Assembly (NCBI RefSeq): GCF_000306785.1
Contig: NC_017955.1
Coordinates: 1,426,001 to 1,490,000 of the forward strand
Reading direction: 5' to 3'
Length of the DNA stretch: 64,000 nt
From: Modestobacter italicus
GTDB lineage: Bacteria; Actinomycetota; Actinomycetes; Mycobacteriales; Geodermatophilaceae
Shown: positions 8,354-19,325 of the stretch, in pieces
How the letters are laid out: each line of letters opens with the position of its first letter
Position numbering within the stretch: the stretch's first letter is position 1
Position numbers and translations under genes: made by a program
Notes under the pieces: generated by a model
Database searches by the model: none
The model's input: only the letters and a program-made list of their open reading frames with translations
Told to the model about the DNA's origin: nothing

Positions 8354-9508
8354 GTGCTGGACTACCGGCTCGACGAGGAGACCGAGGCGCTGCGGAAGGT
8401 CGTCCGCGAGTTCGCCCTCGAGGTCGTGGCCCCGCAGATCGGCGGGTTCTACGAGCGCGACGAGTTCCCGACCGACATCGTGCGGCAGATGGGCGAGCTC
8501 GGGCTCTTCGGCCTGCCCTTCCCGGAGGAGTACGGCGGCTCGGGCGGGGACTACTTCACCCTCTGCGTGGCGCTGGAGGAGCTGGCCCGGGTGGACAGCT
8601 CGGTGGCGATCACCCTGGAGGCCGGCGTCTCGCTCGGCGCCATGCCGATCTTCCGGTTCGGCACCGAGGAGCAGAAGCAGCAGTGGCTGCCCCGGCTGTG
8701 CGCCGGGGAGGCGCTCGGGGCCTTCGGGCTCACCGAGGCCGGGGGCGGGTCCGACGCCGGCGCCACCCGCACCACCGCGCGCCTGGAGGACGGGCACTGG
8801 GTCGTCAACGGGTCCAAGTCCTTCATCACCAACTCCGGCACCGAGCTGACCGAGCTGGTCATCGTCACCGCGGTCACCGGCACCAAGGCCGACGGCGGGA
8901 AGGAGATCTCCGCGATCGCCGTCCCGTCGGGCACCGAGGGCTTCGCCGTCGGCAAGCGCTACTCCAAGGTCGGCTGGAACGCCTCCGACACCCGGGAGCT
9001 GAGCTTCACCGACGTCCGGGTGCCCGAGGCGAACCTGGTGGGGGAGCGGGGCCGCGGCTACGCGCAGTTCCTGTCGATCCTGGACGAGGGGCGGATCGCC
9101 ATCTCCGCGCTGGCCGTCGGGCTGGCCCAGGGGTGCGTGGACGAGTCGCTGAAGTACGCCGGCGAGCGGGAGGCGTTCGGGCAGACCATCGGCAAGAACC
9201 AGGCGGTGCAGTTCATGATCGCCGACATGGAGGTGCGGGCCTCCACCGCGCGGCTGGCCTACTACCGGGCCGCGGAGAAGATGCTGCGCGGCGAGCCGTT
9301 CAAGCGCGAGGCGTCGATCGCCAAGCTGTACAGCTCGGAGATGGCGATGGAGAACGCCCGCTACGCCGCGCAGGTGCACGGCGGCTACGGGTTCATGAAC
9401 GAGTTCCCGGTCGGCCGGTTCTACCGCGACGCGAAGATCCTGGAGATCGGCGAGGGCACCAGCGAGGTGCAGCGCATGCTCATCGCCCGCTCGCTCGGTC
9501 TCGGCTGA
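8354..9508 (+). CDS. Acyl-CoA dehydrogenase
   Basis: A 384-aa FAD enzyme introducing a 2,3 double bond into acyl-CoA and passing electrons to ETF. FAD-binding segments AFGLTEAGGGSDAG (about residue 125) and FITNSGTE are present. The C-terminal signature ILEIGEGTSEVQRMLIAR retains the usual catalytic Glu position. In M. tuberculosis the equivalent neighbour of accA1/accD1 is FadE19, and the context suggests isovaleryl- or a related branched-chain acyl-CoA. The alternative catalytic Glu used by isovaleryl-CoA dehydrogenases cannot be settled by eye. GTG start 2 nt after accA1. Confidence 0.93.
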   Translation: MLDYRLDEETEALRKVVREFALEVVAPQIGGFYERDEFPTDIVRQMGELGLFGLPFPEEYGGSGGDYFTLCVALEELARVDSSVAITLEAGVSLGAMPIFRFGTEEQKQQWLPRLCAGEALGAFGLTEAGGGSDAGATRTTARLEDGHWVVNGSKSFITNSGTELTELVIVTAVTGTKADGGKEISAIAVPSGTEGFAVGKRYSKVGWNASDTRELSFTDVRVPEANLVGERGRGYAQFLSILDEGRIAISALAVGLAQGCVDESLKYAGEREAFGQTIGKNQAVQFMIADMEVRASTARLAYYRAAEKMLRGEPFKREASIAKLYSSEMAMENARYAAQVHGGYGFMNEFPVGRFYRDAKILEIGEGTSEVQRMLIARSLGLG

Positions 9509-9613
9509 GCCGCACGGGGACGCCGGAGCCCCGCTCCGGGGCCCCGGGCTGCCATGGTGTCCGGCACGCACCCGCCGTGGGGCGCGGTGCGTGCCGGAGG
9601 CAGGGAGGCAGCC

Positions 9614-10351
9614 ATGAGCGGTGCCGGGTCCCGGTCAGACACCGGGGTGCTCGCCGGCGCCCGCGTCGGCGGCGGGGTGCGCACCCTGGTCGCCGCGGTG
9701 GTCGGCGCCTTCCTGCTGGTCGAGGCGCTGCTGCTGGGGCTCGGGCTGATGATCACCCGGGTGCTCGACGACGGGCCGGTGGAACGGGAGGAGCTCGACT
9801 TCGAGAACGCCGTCCTCGCCCGGCGCACGCCCACCTGGGACACCGTGTCGAGCTGGGGCACGGTGCTCGGCGCGACCTCGACCGTCGTCGCGCTCACCGC
9901 CGCCGGGTGCCTGGTGCTGGCCCTGCGGCGGCACGGCGCCCGGCTGCCGCTCTTCCTGGCGCTGGCCGTGATCGGCGAGACGCTGCTCTTCCTGCTGGCG
10001 GCAGCCCTGCTGGACCGGGTCCGCCCGCCGATCCCGCAGTTGGACGTCGCGCCACCGACCTCGAGCTTCCCCTCCGGGCACACGGCGGCCAGCGTCGCGC
10101 TGTGGGTCGGCCTGGCGCTGGGTGTGAGCCGCACCCGGCCCGGCCTCCGGCTGCGGGTCCTGTGCTGGTCGCTGGCGGTGGCGCTGCCGCTGTTCGTGCT
10201 GCTCAGCCGGCTCTACCGCGGGATGCACTGGCCCACCGACGTCCTCGCCAGCACCCTGTTCGCCCTGGTCTGGCTGCTGCTGCTGCGCGCTGTCCTGCTG
10301 CCCCGGGCGAGCCGGGCCGAGCCGAGCGGAGTCCCAGCGCTCGGGAAGTGA
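9614..10351 (+). CDS. PAP2 family membrane phosphatase
   Basis: This 245-aa protein has about six hydrophobic segments and the three PAP2 motifs: an RxRP segment (DRVRPPIPQ, about residue 133), the PSGH box (about 153) and SRLYRGMHWPTD (about 197) with the catalytic His. Such enzymes dephosphorylate phosphatidic acid, undecaprenyl diphosphate or similar lipids on the outer face of the membrane; the exact substrate is not evident. The ATG at 9614 has GGGAGG 6 nt upstream, so I prefer it to the GTG at 9554. Confidence 0.9.
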   Translation: MSGAGSRSDTGVLAGARVGGGVRTLVAAVVGAFLLVEALLLGLGLMITRVLDDGPVEREELDFENAVLARRTPTWDTVSSWGTVLGATSTVVALTAAGCLVLALRRHGARLPLFLALAVIGETLLFLLAAALLDRVRPPIPQLDVAPPTSSFPSGHTAASVALWVGLALGVSRTRPGLRLRVLCWSLAVALPLFVLLSRLYRGMHWPTDVLASTLFALVWLLLLRAVLLPRASRAEPSGVPALGK

Positions 10352-10371
10352 TGCGCTGGGACTCCACTGCG

Positions 10372-11385
10372 TCAGGCGGTGACGTCGACGAGGACCTTGC
10401 CCACGGCGCCGTCCTGCACGGCCTGGTGGGCGGCGGCGGTCTCGGCCAGCGGGTAGACGTGCAGCGGCAGCCCGGCGTCCTCACCGACGCGGACGGCGCC
10501 GTCCAGCACCGCCGCGTTGACGTCCTCGACGCCGAGCTCCTTGGCCCGCCGCGGCTCGGTGTAGACGAGCACGAACTGCCAGCGCGCGTTCGGGGCCATC
10601 TGGGCGCGCACCGGGATGGTCACCTCGGCGCCGCCGTCGTCGGCGTACATGGCGATCGAGCCGTACCGGCCGACGACCTGCGCGTCGACCGCGGCGTTGG
10701 CGGCGGCGGAGACCTCGACGATCGCGTCGACGCCGTGCGGGGCGATCTTCGTGACCTCGGCGACGACGTCCTGGGCCTTGTAGTTGACCACGTGGTCGGC
10801 GCCGGCCCGGGCGGCGAGCTGGGCCTTGTCCGGCCCGCTGACGGTCGTGATGACGGTGGCGTCGGCCCAGCGGGCGAGCTGGATCGCGGCGTTGCCGACG
10901 GCGCCCGCCCCGCCCTGGACCAGCACGGTGCGGCCGGTGAGGGTGCCGGGGCCGATCCGGTCGGGGAGGTGCTCGGCGACGGTCAGGCAGCGGTGCGCGG
11001 TCAGGAACGGGATGCCCAGGCTGGCGCCGAGCTCGAACGACGCGTCCGGGCCCAGCAGCACCGTCTGGCGGGCCGGGACGACGGTGTACTCGGCCGCCGT
11101 GCCGTGCGGCCGCTGCCAGGCGGCCTCCCAGATCCACACCCGCTCGCCGACCAGCACCGGGTCGACGCCCTCGCCGACGGCGTCGATGGTGCCCGAGCCG
11201 TCCTGGTCGGGCACCTGCCCGCCGGGTCCGGGCTCGGTCTTGCTGCGGGACTTCCAGTCGGTGGGGTTCACGCCGGAGAAGGCCAGGCGCACCCGGACCT
11301 CACCGGGACCGGGGTCGGGGGTGGGGCGGTCACCGAGCTGCAGGACGTCGGGACCACCGGGCTGGCTGTAGGAGATGGCTCGCAC
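10372..11385 (-). CDS. Zinc-independent MDR oxidoreductase (NADPH:quinone reductase-like)
   Basis: The 337-aa protein has the GroES-like N-terminal domain (SGVNPTDWK) and a Rossmann domain with VLVQGGAGAVGNAAIQLA near residue 155. The zinc-ligand cysteines of alcohol dehydrogenases are absent, as in quinone oxidoreductases. It probably reduces quinones or enones with NADPH in the cytoplasm. GTG start with AGGAAGG upstream. It is followed on the minus strand by whiB upstream and by convergent PAP2; no pathway link is visible. Confidence 0.88.
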   Translation of the reverse strand: MRAISYSQPGGPDVLQLGDRPTPDPGPGEVRVRLAFSGVNPTDWKSRSKTEPGPGGQVPDQDGSGTIDAVGEGVDPVLVGERVWIWEAAWQRPHGTAAEYTVVPARQTVLLGPDASFELGASLGIPFLTAHRCLTVAEHLPDRIGPGTLTGRTVLVQGGAGAVGNAAIQLARWADATVITTVSGPDKAQLAARAGADHVVNYKAQDVVAEVTKIAPHGVDAIVEVSAAANAAVDAQVVGRYGSIAMYADDGGAEVTIPVRAQMAPNARWQFVLVYTEPRRAKELGVEDVNAAVLDGAVRVGEDAGLPLHVYPLAETAAAHQAVQDGAVGKVLVDVTA

Positions 11386-11439
11386 GAGCCCTTCCTACCC
11401 CTGCCAGCCGGGCCGGCCACCCGTGGGTGACCAGCCGGT

Positions 11440-11793
11440 TCAGCTGGCGCGGCGACGGAGCCGGCGACGCTCGCGCTCGGACAGGCCGCCCCAGATGCCG
11501 AAGCGCTCGTCGTTGGCCAGCGCGTACTCCAGGCACTCGGACCGGACCTGGCAGCCGGTGCAGATCTTCTTGGCCTCGCGGGTCGAGCCGCCCTTCTCGG
11601 GGAAGAACGCCTCGGGGTCGGTCTCGGCGCAGAGCGCCTGCTCTTGCCAGCCCTGCTCCTCGGCGTCCATGCCGGGGAAGCCGGCGTCGAACACCGTCGC
11701 CAGGCCCAGCACGTCGGCCCCGTAGCTGACCGGGGTGGCCTCCACGGCGGCGGCCCGGTAGTCGTCCATCCACGTCACGTCGGCGATGCTCAC
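11440..11793 (-). CDS. whiB2: WhiB-family iron-sulfur regulator (WhiB2-like)
   Basis: The 117-aa protein has the four [4Fe-4S] ligands at C55, C78, C81 and C87, the turn GIWGG at 99-103 and an Arg-rich C terminus (ERERRRLRRR) for DNA contact. The segment ALCAETDPEAFFPEKGGS is typical of the WhiB2 (Streptomyces WhiB, mycobacterial WhmD) branch, which controls septation and development together with the main sigma factor. GTG start; a good housekeeping promoter lies 80-108 bp upstream. The subtype is inferred from sequence flavour and length. Confidence 0.9.
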   Translation of the reverse strand: MSIADVTWMDDYRAAAVEATPVSYGADVLGLATVFDAGFPGMDAEEQGWQEQALCAETDPEAFFPEKGGSTREAKKICTGCQVRSECLEYALANDERFGIWGGLSERERRRLRRRAS

Positions 11794-11845
11794 GATGCGT
11801 CCCCCTGCGTCTCGGTTCGGCGATCGTCACTCGACGACTGCCGTG

Positions 11846-11901
11846 GGTCACCGTCGGTGACCTGCTGGGTGAATTACACGGCTGTCGTCCAGGCGGGTCA
11901 A
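11846..11901 (-). promoter_or_regulatory. whiB promoter with palindrome in the 5' leader
   Basis: On the minus strand TTGACC (11901-11896), a 17-nt spacer and TGTAAT (11878-11873) form a near-consensus housekeeping promoter. Just past the predicted start of transcription lies the palindrome GGTCACCG-T-CGGTGACC (11846-11862), a candidate operator. In the rest of the 343-bp gap between whiB and the DUF885 gene (11794-12136) I see no gene or other clear signal. Confidence 0.65.
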
Positions 11902-12136
11902 ATGTCGTCGGCGTTACGCCCCGTCCCAGCAGTCACACCCGCCGCAGACACCTCAGGAGTGCTGGCGAGGAGGCTCGACGCGCCGGTAGAGGCGTCAGGT
12001 TCTGCCGACGGTGACGGGTCGGTTCGTCCACTTCGACGTGGCCCGGACCCGCCTCCCGGACGGCTCCGGAACACGGCGGACACGGCCCGGCCGGCGCCGT
12101 CCGGCAGTTCTGCACGACCGCCGGACGGCAGGCTCG

Positions 12137-13828
12137 TCACATCCGGGCGAGCTCCGCGGCGAGCGGGGCGAGGCCCAGCGGGCCGAGGTCGAGGACGGCG
12201 CGGTGCCAGGCCTTGAGGTCGAAGTCCGCCCCGCCGCGCAGCTGGGCCTGCTCCCGGCAGGTGAGGAAGACCCGCTCACCCACCTTGTAGACCGGCGCCT
12301 GGCCCGGCCAGCCCAGGTAGCGGTGCAGCTCGTCGACGCGCATCGCGTCCTCCATGTCGACGTGGGCGCGCAGGAAGGCCAACGCGACGTCGTAGGTCCA
12401 CCGGTCGCCGGTGGCCCGCCCGGCGGGGATCGGCAGGTCCAGGTGCACGCCGATGTCCAGCACCACCCGGGCCGCGCGCAGCTCCTGGGCGTCGAGCATG
12501 CCCAGCCGGTCGCCCGGGTCGTCGAGGAACCCGAGCTCGGCCATCAGCCGCTCGGAGTACAGCGCCCAGCCCTCGGCGTGCCCGGAGCAGGCGCACAGCA
12601 GCCGCTGCCAGCGGTTGAGCAGCGCGGCGTTGTGCACCGTCTCGGCGATCTGCAGGTGGTGGCCGGGGACGCCCTCGTGGAAGACCGTCGTGGTCTCCCG
12701 CCAGGTGGTCATGTCGGTGACGCCGTCGGGCAGCGACCACCACATCCGGCCGGGCCGGCTGAAGTCCTCGCTGGGGGCCGTGTAGTACACGCCCTCCCCG
12801 GACGTCGGGGTCAGCCGGCCCTCGATCCGCCGGACCGGCCCGGGGATGTCGAAGTGGACGCCGTCCAGGGCGGCGATCGCCCGGTCGGCGGTCTCCTGCA
12901 GCCAGGTCTGCAGCGCCTCCCGGCCGCGGACCTGGCGGGCCGGGTCGGCGTCCAGCGCGGCCACGGCGCCGGCGACGCCCTGCCCGGGGGCGATGGACTC
13001 GGCGACGGCCTCCTTCTCCGCGACGATCCGGGCCAGCTCCTCCCAGCCCCAGGCGTAGGTCTCCTCGAGGTCCAGGTCGATCCCGGCGTGGTAGCGCGAC
13101 TCGAGGGCGTAGCGCTCCCGGCCGACCCCGTCCGCCTCCGGCGCGGTGGGCAGCAGGCTGCCCTCGATGCGGTCGGCGAAGCCGAGCAGGGCGCCGGAGG
13201 TCTGCTGCGCGGCCCGCTCGAGGTCGCGGGTCAGGCCGGCGGACCCGGCGGGTGCGCCGGCCGCGAACCGGGCGAAGAAGCCGGGCCGCTCAGGGGTGCC
13301 GGCCCAGCGGCGGGCGATCTGCGCGCCGAGCCGCACCTGGCGGGCGGCGGCGGTGCGGCCGTGGCCGGCCGCGGACTCCAGGCCGACCGCGTAGCCGTCC
13401 AGCGCCGCCGGGAGGGCGGTCAGCCGGCGGGCGACGGTGGCCCAGTCCTGCTCGGTCGCGGTCGGCATCAGGTCGAACGACGAGCGGAAGGCCTGCAGCG
13501 GGCTGTCGACGGTGTTCAGGTCGGCCTGGGCCCAGCCGGCCTGGTAGCGGGCCAGCTCGGCGCCCAGCCGCTCCAGCAGGGCGCTGCGCGCGACGTCGTC
13601 CCGGCGGTCGACCGGCTCGATCCGCCCGGCCATGCCGATCGCCGCCGTCAGCAGCTGGGCGTGCGCGCCGTGCCCGTCGGGCGTGAGGTCGGGCCAGCGG
13701 TCGTCGTGCCCGGGCACACCGATGTAGGTGGCCACCGTCGGCTGCGAGGCGGCGTAGTCCTCGACGAAGCGGTCGGCGAGCTGGTCGAGTTCGGACGGCG
13801 GGCGGACGGGCTCTGTCACGCCGGTCAC
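12137..13828 (-). CDS. DUF885 family zinc metallopeptidase-like protein
   Basis: The 563-aa protein carries HEGVPGHHLQ near residue 385, the HExxxGHH zinc motif of the DUF885 family, and GHAEGWALYSERL about 35 residues later, which supplies the third ligand. Members are believed to be cytoplasmic or exported carboxypeptidase-like enzymes; substrates are mostly unknown. No signal peptide is visible, so it is probably cytoplasmic. GTG start. It stands alone on the minus strand between whiB and a cupin gene. Confidence 0.85.
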   Translation of the reverse strand: MTGVTEPVRPPSELDQLADRFVEDYAASQPTVATYIGVPGHDDRWPDLTPDGHGAHAQLLTAAIGMAGRIEPVDRRDDVARSALLERLGAELARYQAGWAQADLNTVDSPLQAFRSSFDLMPTATEQDWATVARRLTALPAALDGYAVGLESAAGHGRTAAARQVRLGAQIARRWAGTPERPGFFARFAAGAPAGSAGLTRDLERAAQQTSGALLGFADRIEGSLLPTAPEADGVGRERYALESRYHAGIDLDLEETYAWGWEELARIVAEKEAVAESIAPGQGVAGAVAALDADPARQVRGREALQTWLQETADRAIAALDGVHFDIPGPVRRIEGRLTPTSGEGVYYTAPSEDFSRPGRMWWSLPDGVTDMTTWRETTTVFHEGVPGHHLQIAETVHNAALLNRWQRLLCACSGHAEGWALYSERLMAELGFLDDPGDRLGMLDAQELRAARVVLDIGVHLDLPIPAGRATGDRWTYDVALAFLRAHVDMEDAMRVDELHRYLGWPGQAPVYKVGERVFLTCREQAQLRGGADFDLKAWHRAVLDLGPLGLAPLAAELARM

Positions 13829-13859
13829 GCTAGCGCCGGGGTCCGACGTCCGCTGCTGG

Positions 13860-14309
13860 TCAGTCGTCGGCGCCGTGGCCCTCGGGGAGCAGGCCCGGGA
13901 GGTTGACCACGATCGCCTCCTGGCTGCTGCGGGCGATCACCACCACCGCCTCGTCGTCGTGCGGGTTCTCCTCGCGGTGCGGGGTGAACGGCGGCACGAA
14001 GACGTAGTCACCGGGCCCGGTGGCCAGCCGGACCTCCACCCCACCCTCGGCGAAGACGAACTCCGGGTGCCCGCGCAGCACGTGGATGGCGGTCTCGGAG
14101 TCACCGTGGTGGTGGTCGCCGGAGCCGGTGTGCGGGGCCACGTGCGTCTGGCCCATCCACAGCCGCTGGGCGCCGACGGTCTGCGCGGACACCGCCTCCC
14201 GGCGGGTCATGCCCGCGGTCTGGCCGGTGTCGGCCGACAGCTCGTCGGCCCGGACGTGCCGCAGCGGGCGGTGCCAGTCGTCGGGGAGGTCCTGCTGCGA
14301 GGCGGCCAC
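13860..14309 (-). CDS. Cupin domain protein
   Basis: A 149-aa single-domain cupin. Motif 1 is PHTGSGDHHHGDSETAIHVL, with several His and Glu metal ligands, and motif 2 is GDYVFVPPFTPHREEN. It probably binds a divalent metal and may be an isomerase, a dioxygenase-like enzyme or a small-molecule sensor. GTG start at 14309 with GGAGGA about 7 nt upstream. It lies downstream of the sugar ABC operon but is separated from it by a strong hairpin, so it likely has its own promoter. Confidence 0.8.
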   Translation of the reverse strand: MAASQQDLPDDWHRPLRHVRADELSADTGQTAGMTRREAVSAQTVGAQRLWMGQTHVAPHTGSGDHHHGDSETAIHVLRGHPEFVFAEGGVEVRLATGPGDYVFVPPFTPHREENPHDDEAVVVIARSSQEAIVVNLPGLLPEGHGADD

Positions 14310-14390
14310 GTGCGGTCCTCCGGGGCTCGGGGTCGGGTGTCCCCCGACATGATCCGCACCACCGCTGGACGACGCCAGGGGCACGGACGC

Positions 14391-14429
14391 ACGACGCCCC
14401 CGCACGGTCGGGCCGGGCGGGGGCGTCGT
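14391..14429. terminator. Terminator of the sugar ABC operon
   Basis: A 12-bp stem (14391-14402 with 14418-14429) lies 15 nt past the permease stop codon on the minus strand. Confidence 0.7.
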
Positions 14430-14443
14430 GGGCGGGGGCCAGG

Positions 14444-15441
14444 TCAACTGGTCGACCGGGCGAACCGCTTCAGGCTGTCCAGCGCGATGGCGATGATGAT
14501 CACGGCGCCCTTGATCATCAGCTGGTAGAAGAACGGGACGTCCAGCAGCACGAGGCCGTTGGAGAGCACCCCGATGATCACCGCACCCACCAGCGTGCCG
14601 AAGATCCGGCCGCGGCCACCGGCGAGCGAGGTGCCGCCCAGCACCACGGCGGCGATCGCGTCCAGCTCGTAGCCGTTGCCGGCCGTCGGCTGGGCCGACA
14701 GGACCCGTGCGGAGAAGATCAGCCCGGCGACCCCGGCGGCTGCCCCGGAGAGCATGTAGGTCGACAGCAGGACCCGCTTGACGTTGATGCCGGCCAGCCG
14801 GGCCGCCTCGATGTTGCCGCCGACGGCGTACACGTGCCGGCCGAACCGGGTCCGCTCCAGCAGGAACCAGAACACCACGTAGACCACCAGCATCACGACC
14901 ACCGGCTGCGGGATGCCGGCGATGCTGCCGTTGCCGATGCCGCGGAAACCTAGGTCGGTGGCCACCAGCGGCTGGCCGTCGAGCATCGAGTACGCCAGGC
15001 CGCGCAGGTAGGTCAGCGAGCCCAGCGTCACGATGAAGGCCGGCAGTGCCAGCCAGGCGATGAGCGCGCCGTTGACCGCGCCGCAGAGCGCGCCGATCGC
15101 GATGCCGCCCAGCAGCGCCAGCGGCGTCGGCACCCCGTTGGTGGCCAGCAGGACGCCGCCCACCCCGGCCACGGCGAGGATCGAGCCGACCGACAGGTCG
15201 ATGCCCGCGGTCAGGATGACCACGGTCATCCCCGCGGCGAGGATCGCGTTGATCGACACCGAGCGGGCGACGTTGACCGCGTTGTCGACCGACAGGAAGT
15301 TCGGCGCGATCGCCGACATCAGCGCGATCAGCAGCAGCAGGACCAGGAAGATGCCGACCCGGTCCCACCAGTAGGCGACGGGGAAGCCGCGCTTCTCCGG
15401 CGGCTGGACGGTGGGGTCGGCGGGCGTGGTGGTGCTCGTGC

Positions 15442-15445
<4 letters not shown>
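14444..15445 (-). CDS. Sugar ABC transporter permease (RbsC type)
   Basis: The 333-aa protein has eight to ten hydrophobic segments and the hallmark GIDLSVGSILAV loop near residue 80 and EAARLAGI coupling segment near 225 of ribose/xylose/galactose-type permeases (CUT2). Its ATG overlaps the stop of the ATPase gene (ATGA at 15442-15445), so translation is coupled. Together with the genes at 15442 and 17022 it forms a complete importer; the sugar is not identified. Confidence 0.93.
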
Positions 15446-16995
<1,550 letters not shown>

Positions 16996-17021
16996 GAGTT
17001 CCTCCTGCCAGCCGGACCGGG

Positions 17022-17990
17022 TCACCAGCCCTGGTAGTCGGCCACGTTGTCCTTGGTGACGAGGGAGGGCGCCAGCAGGGTCACGCGCTCGGCCGGCTCG
17101 TCGCCGGCGACGATGCCCTGGCCGACCTCCAGCGCCTTCAGGGCCATGCCGCCCGGGTCCTGCGCCGCGCTCGCCGCGAAGTTGGAGGACGGGTCCTCGA
17201 GGGCGGTGACCGCCTCGGGGGAGCCGTCGACGCCGACGATCGTCACGCCGGTGCGGCCGGCCTGCTGGACGGCGAGGTCGGCGCCCAGGGCCTCCGGGTC
17301 GTTGATGGCGAAGATGCCCTTCACGTCCTGGTTGGCGGTGAGCATGTCGGTGGTCAGCGAGAGCCCGCTGGCGCGGTCGTTCTTGCCGGCCTGCCGGGCC
17401 ACCACCTTGACGCCGGTGTTGGCCGCGAGCACCTCCTCGCAGCCCTTCACCCGGTCCTGCGGTGCCGTGGTCGGGGTGCCCTCGACGACGAGGATGTTGC
17501 CGGTGCCGCCCAGCGCGTCGACCAGGGCCTGGCAGGACTGCCGGCCGGCCTCGACGTTGTCGGTGGTGACGGCGGCGTCGGCGCCCTCGGCGTCCACGTC
17601 GACGGCCACCACGGTGATGCCCGCGGCCTGGGCGCGGGCGACGGCCGAGGCGATGCCGCTGCTGTCGACGGCGTTGAGCAGGATCAGGTCCATCCCCTGC
17701 TGGATGAAGGTGTCGATCTGGTCGTTCTGGGTGCCGAGGTCCTGCCGCCCGTCCTGGACGTTCAGGTCGAAGCCCTGCTCCTTCGCCGCGTCCTCCATGC
17801 TCTTCTGCATCGAGGCGAAGAACGGGTTGGAGATGTCCTGGAGCATCAGCCCGACCTTGTCCACCTCGCCGTCGCCACCTCCGCCGCCACTGCCACCGGC
17901 GTTGTCGCCGTTGCTGCACGCGCTGAGCGCGACCGCGCTGAGCAGGACCAGGGCCGCGGACGTCTTCCGGGCCCGGAAGGGGGACAGCAT
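17022..17990 (-). CDS. Sugar ABC transporter substrate-binding lipoprotein (RbsB type)
   Basis: The 322-aa protein has a lipoprotein signal peptide ending in LSAC (about residue 25), a Gly/Ser linker and a periplasmic-binding-protein fold starting VDKVGLMLQDISNPFFASM, typical of ribose-type binding proteins. It is the first gene of the three-gene importer operon. ATG at 17990 has GGAGGAACC upstream. The divergent phosphomannose-isomerase-like gene hints at a hexose ligand such as mannose or fructose; that is inference. Confidence 0.93.
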   Translation of the reverse strand: MLSPFRARKTSAALVLLSAVALSACSNGDNAGGSGGGGGDGEVDKVGLMLQDISNPFFASMQKSMEDAAKEQGFDLNVQDGRQDLGTQNDQIDTFIQQGMDLILLNAVDSSGIASAVARAQAAGITVVAVDVDAEGADAAVTTDNVEAGRQSCQALVDALGGTGNILVVEGTPTTAPQDRVKGCEEVLAANTGVKVVARQAGKNDRASGLSLTTDMLTANQDVKGIFAINDPEALGADLAVQQAGRTGVTIVGVDGSPEAVTALEDPSSNFAASAAQDPGGMALKALEVGQGIVAGDEPAERVTLLAPSLVTKDNVADYQGW

Positions 17991-18060
17991 GGTGGTTCCT
18001 CCGTTGGACTCGCACTCGGGGGTGGGGGCGCGGCTCGGCGGGTCCACGGGCTCGGGACGC

Positions 18061-18079
18061 CGCTGTAGCCGGTACAGCG
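18061..18079. promoter_or_regulatory. Candidate operator between the sugar ABC operon and isomerase gene
   Basis: CGCTGTA and TACAGCG form a 7-bp dyad with a 5-nt spacer in the 263-bp divergent intergenic region, 71 bp upstream of the binding-protein start. LacI- or GntR-type repressors use such sites, but no regulator gene is adjacent. Confidence 0.35.
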
Positions 18080-18253
18080 CGCGGCAACATTAGCCCTGCT
18101 CAGGAGCGGGAGTGACGCAGGTCCCGTCCTGTGTCGCGTGCGGTCGCGCCGCCGTCCGGAGCCGACGTGCCGGCGGTGCGGACCCGCAGGGCATCCTGAC
18201 CGCGGGCCCGCGCCCACCGTCCGCACGCACCCGACCAGCACCCGAGGCGCCGC

Positions 18254-19252
18254 ATGCCGCTCGTCCCGCTCACCCTGGACCCCAACCAGCCCGCCGACCG
18301 CTTCTACGCCGGGGGTGCGCGCATCGCCGAGTTCCGGGGCACGCCGTGGGTGGGCGGGAACCTGCCCGAGGACTGGGTGGGGTCCAGCACGACGCTGTTC
18401 GGCGAGCACGAGCTCGGGTTGACCCGGCTGCCCGACGGCCGCCTGCTCCGTGACGTGGTCGCCGCCGACCCGGTCGGCTGGCTCGGGGCGGCGCACGTGG
18501 CCCGGTTCGGGGCCGACACCATGCTGCTGACCAAGCTGCTCGACGCGGGGCAACGGCTCCCGGTCCACCTCCACCCGGACGGCGCGTTCGCCGCCGAGCA
18601 CCTGCAGCGTGCGCACGGCAAGACCGAGGCGTGGGTCGTCCTGCGCGGCGGGGAGGTGCACCTCGGGCTGCGCCGGGACCTGGCGCCCGCGGAGGTGCGC
18701 CGGCTCGTGGCGGAGCAGGACGTCGAGGTGCTGCTGGCCGCGATGCACCGCGTCGAGGTGGCCCCGGGCGACGCCGTCCTGGTGCCGGCCGGCCTCCCGC
18801 ACGCCATCGGGGCCGGTGTCCTCCTCGTGGAGGTCCAGGAGCCCGAGGACCTGTCCATCCTGCTGGAGTGGCGGGGCTTCGCGCTCGACGGTGAGCGCGA
18901 CGGGCACCTCGGGCTCGGGTTCGACCTGGCGCTGCAGGCCGCCGACCTCAGCGGCTGGTCGCCCGAGCGCATCGACTCACTCGTCGTCCGCCGTCGCGGC
19001 CCGGGCCCCGTGCTGCCCGAGCGCGCCGCGGAGTTCTTCCGGGTGGACCGGGTGCTGGGGGGAGACCCCCTGGCCGCCTCCTTCGGGGTCGTGGTGGTCA
19101 CCCGGGGGCAGGGTCGGCTCCGGGCGGCGGACGACGGGTGGACGGCGACCGTCGGCGCCGGCCAGACCCTCCTCGTGCCGCACGGGGCCGGCGCCCTCGC
19201 GCTGGACGGCGACGTCGAGGCGCTGTGGTGCCGGCCGCCGCAGGCCGGCTGA
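18254..19252 (+). CDS. Class I mannose-6-phosphate isomerase-like protein
   Basis: The 332-aa protein contains two cupin-like halves. The type I phosphomannose isomerase signature is present as LPVHLHPDGAFAAEHLQ near residue 102, followed by GKTEAWVVL and, near residue 180, VPAGLPHAIG, giving the His/Glu zinc ligands. It would interconvert mannose-6-P and fructose-6-P or act on a related sugar. It is divergent from a ribose-type sugar importer, suggesting sugar catabolism. The match to housekeeping ManA is partial, so another sugar phosphate is possible. Confidence 0.75.
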   Translation: MPLVPLTLDPNQPADRFYAGGARIAEFRGTPWVGGNLPEDWVGSSTTLFGEHELGLTRLPDGRLLRDVVAADPVGWLGAAHVARFGADTMLLTKLLDAGQRLPVHLHPDGAFAAEHLQRAHGKTEAWVVLRGGEVHLGLRRDLAPAEVRRLVAEQDVEVLLAAMHRVEVAPGDAVLVPAGLPHAIGAGVLLVEVQEPEDLSILLEWRGFALDGERDGHLGLGFDLALQAADLSGWSPERIDSLVVRRRGPGPVLPERAAEFFRVDRVLGGDPLAASFGVVVVTRGQGRLRAADDGWTATVGAGQTLLVPHGAGALALDGDVEALWCRPPQAG

Positions 19253-19325
19253 CCTCCGCGCTTCAGCCGGGGCAGGTGGGGTAGGTCGCAGGGCAGCGAG
19301 TGTCCTGCGACGAAGGAGGAACAGC

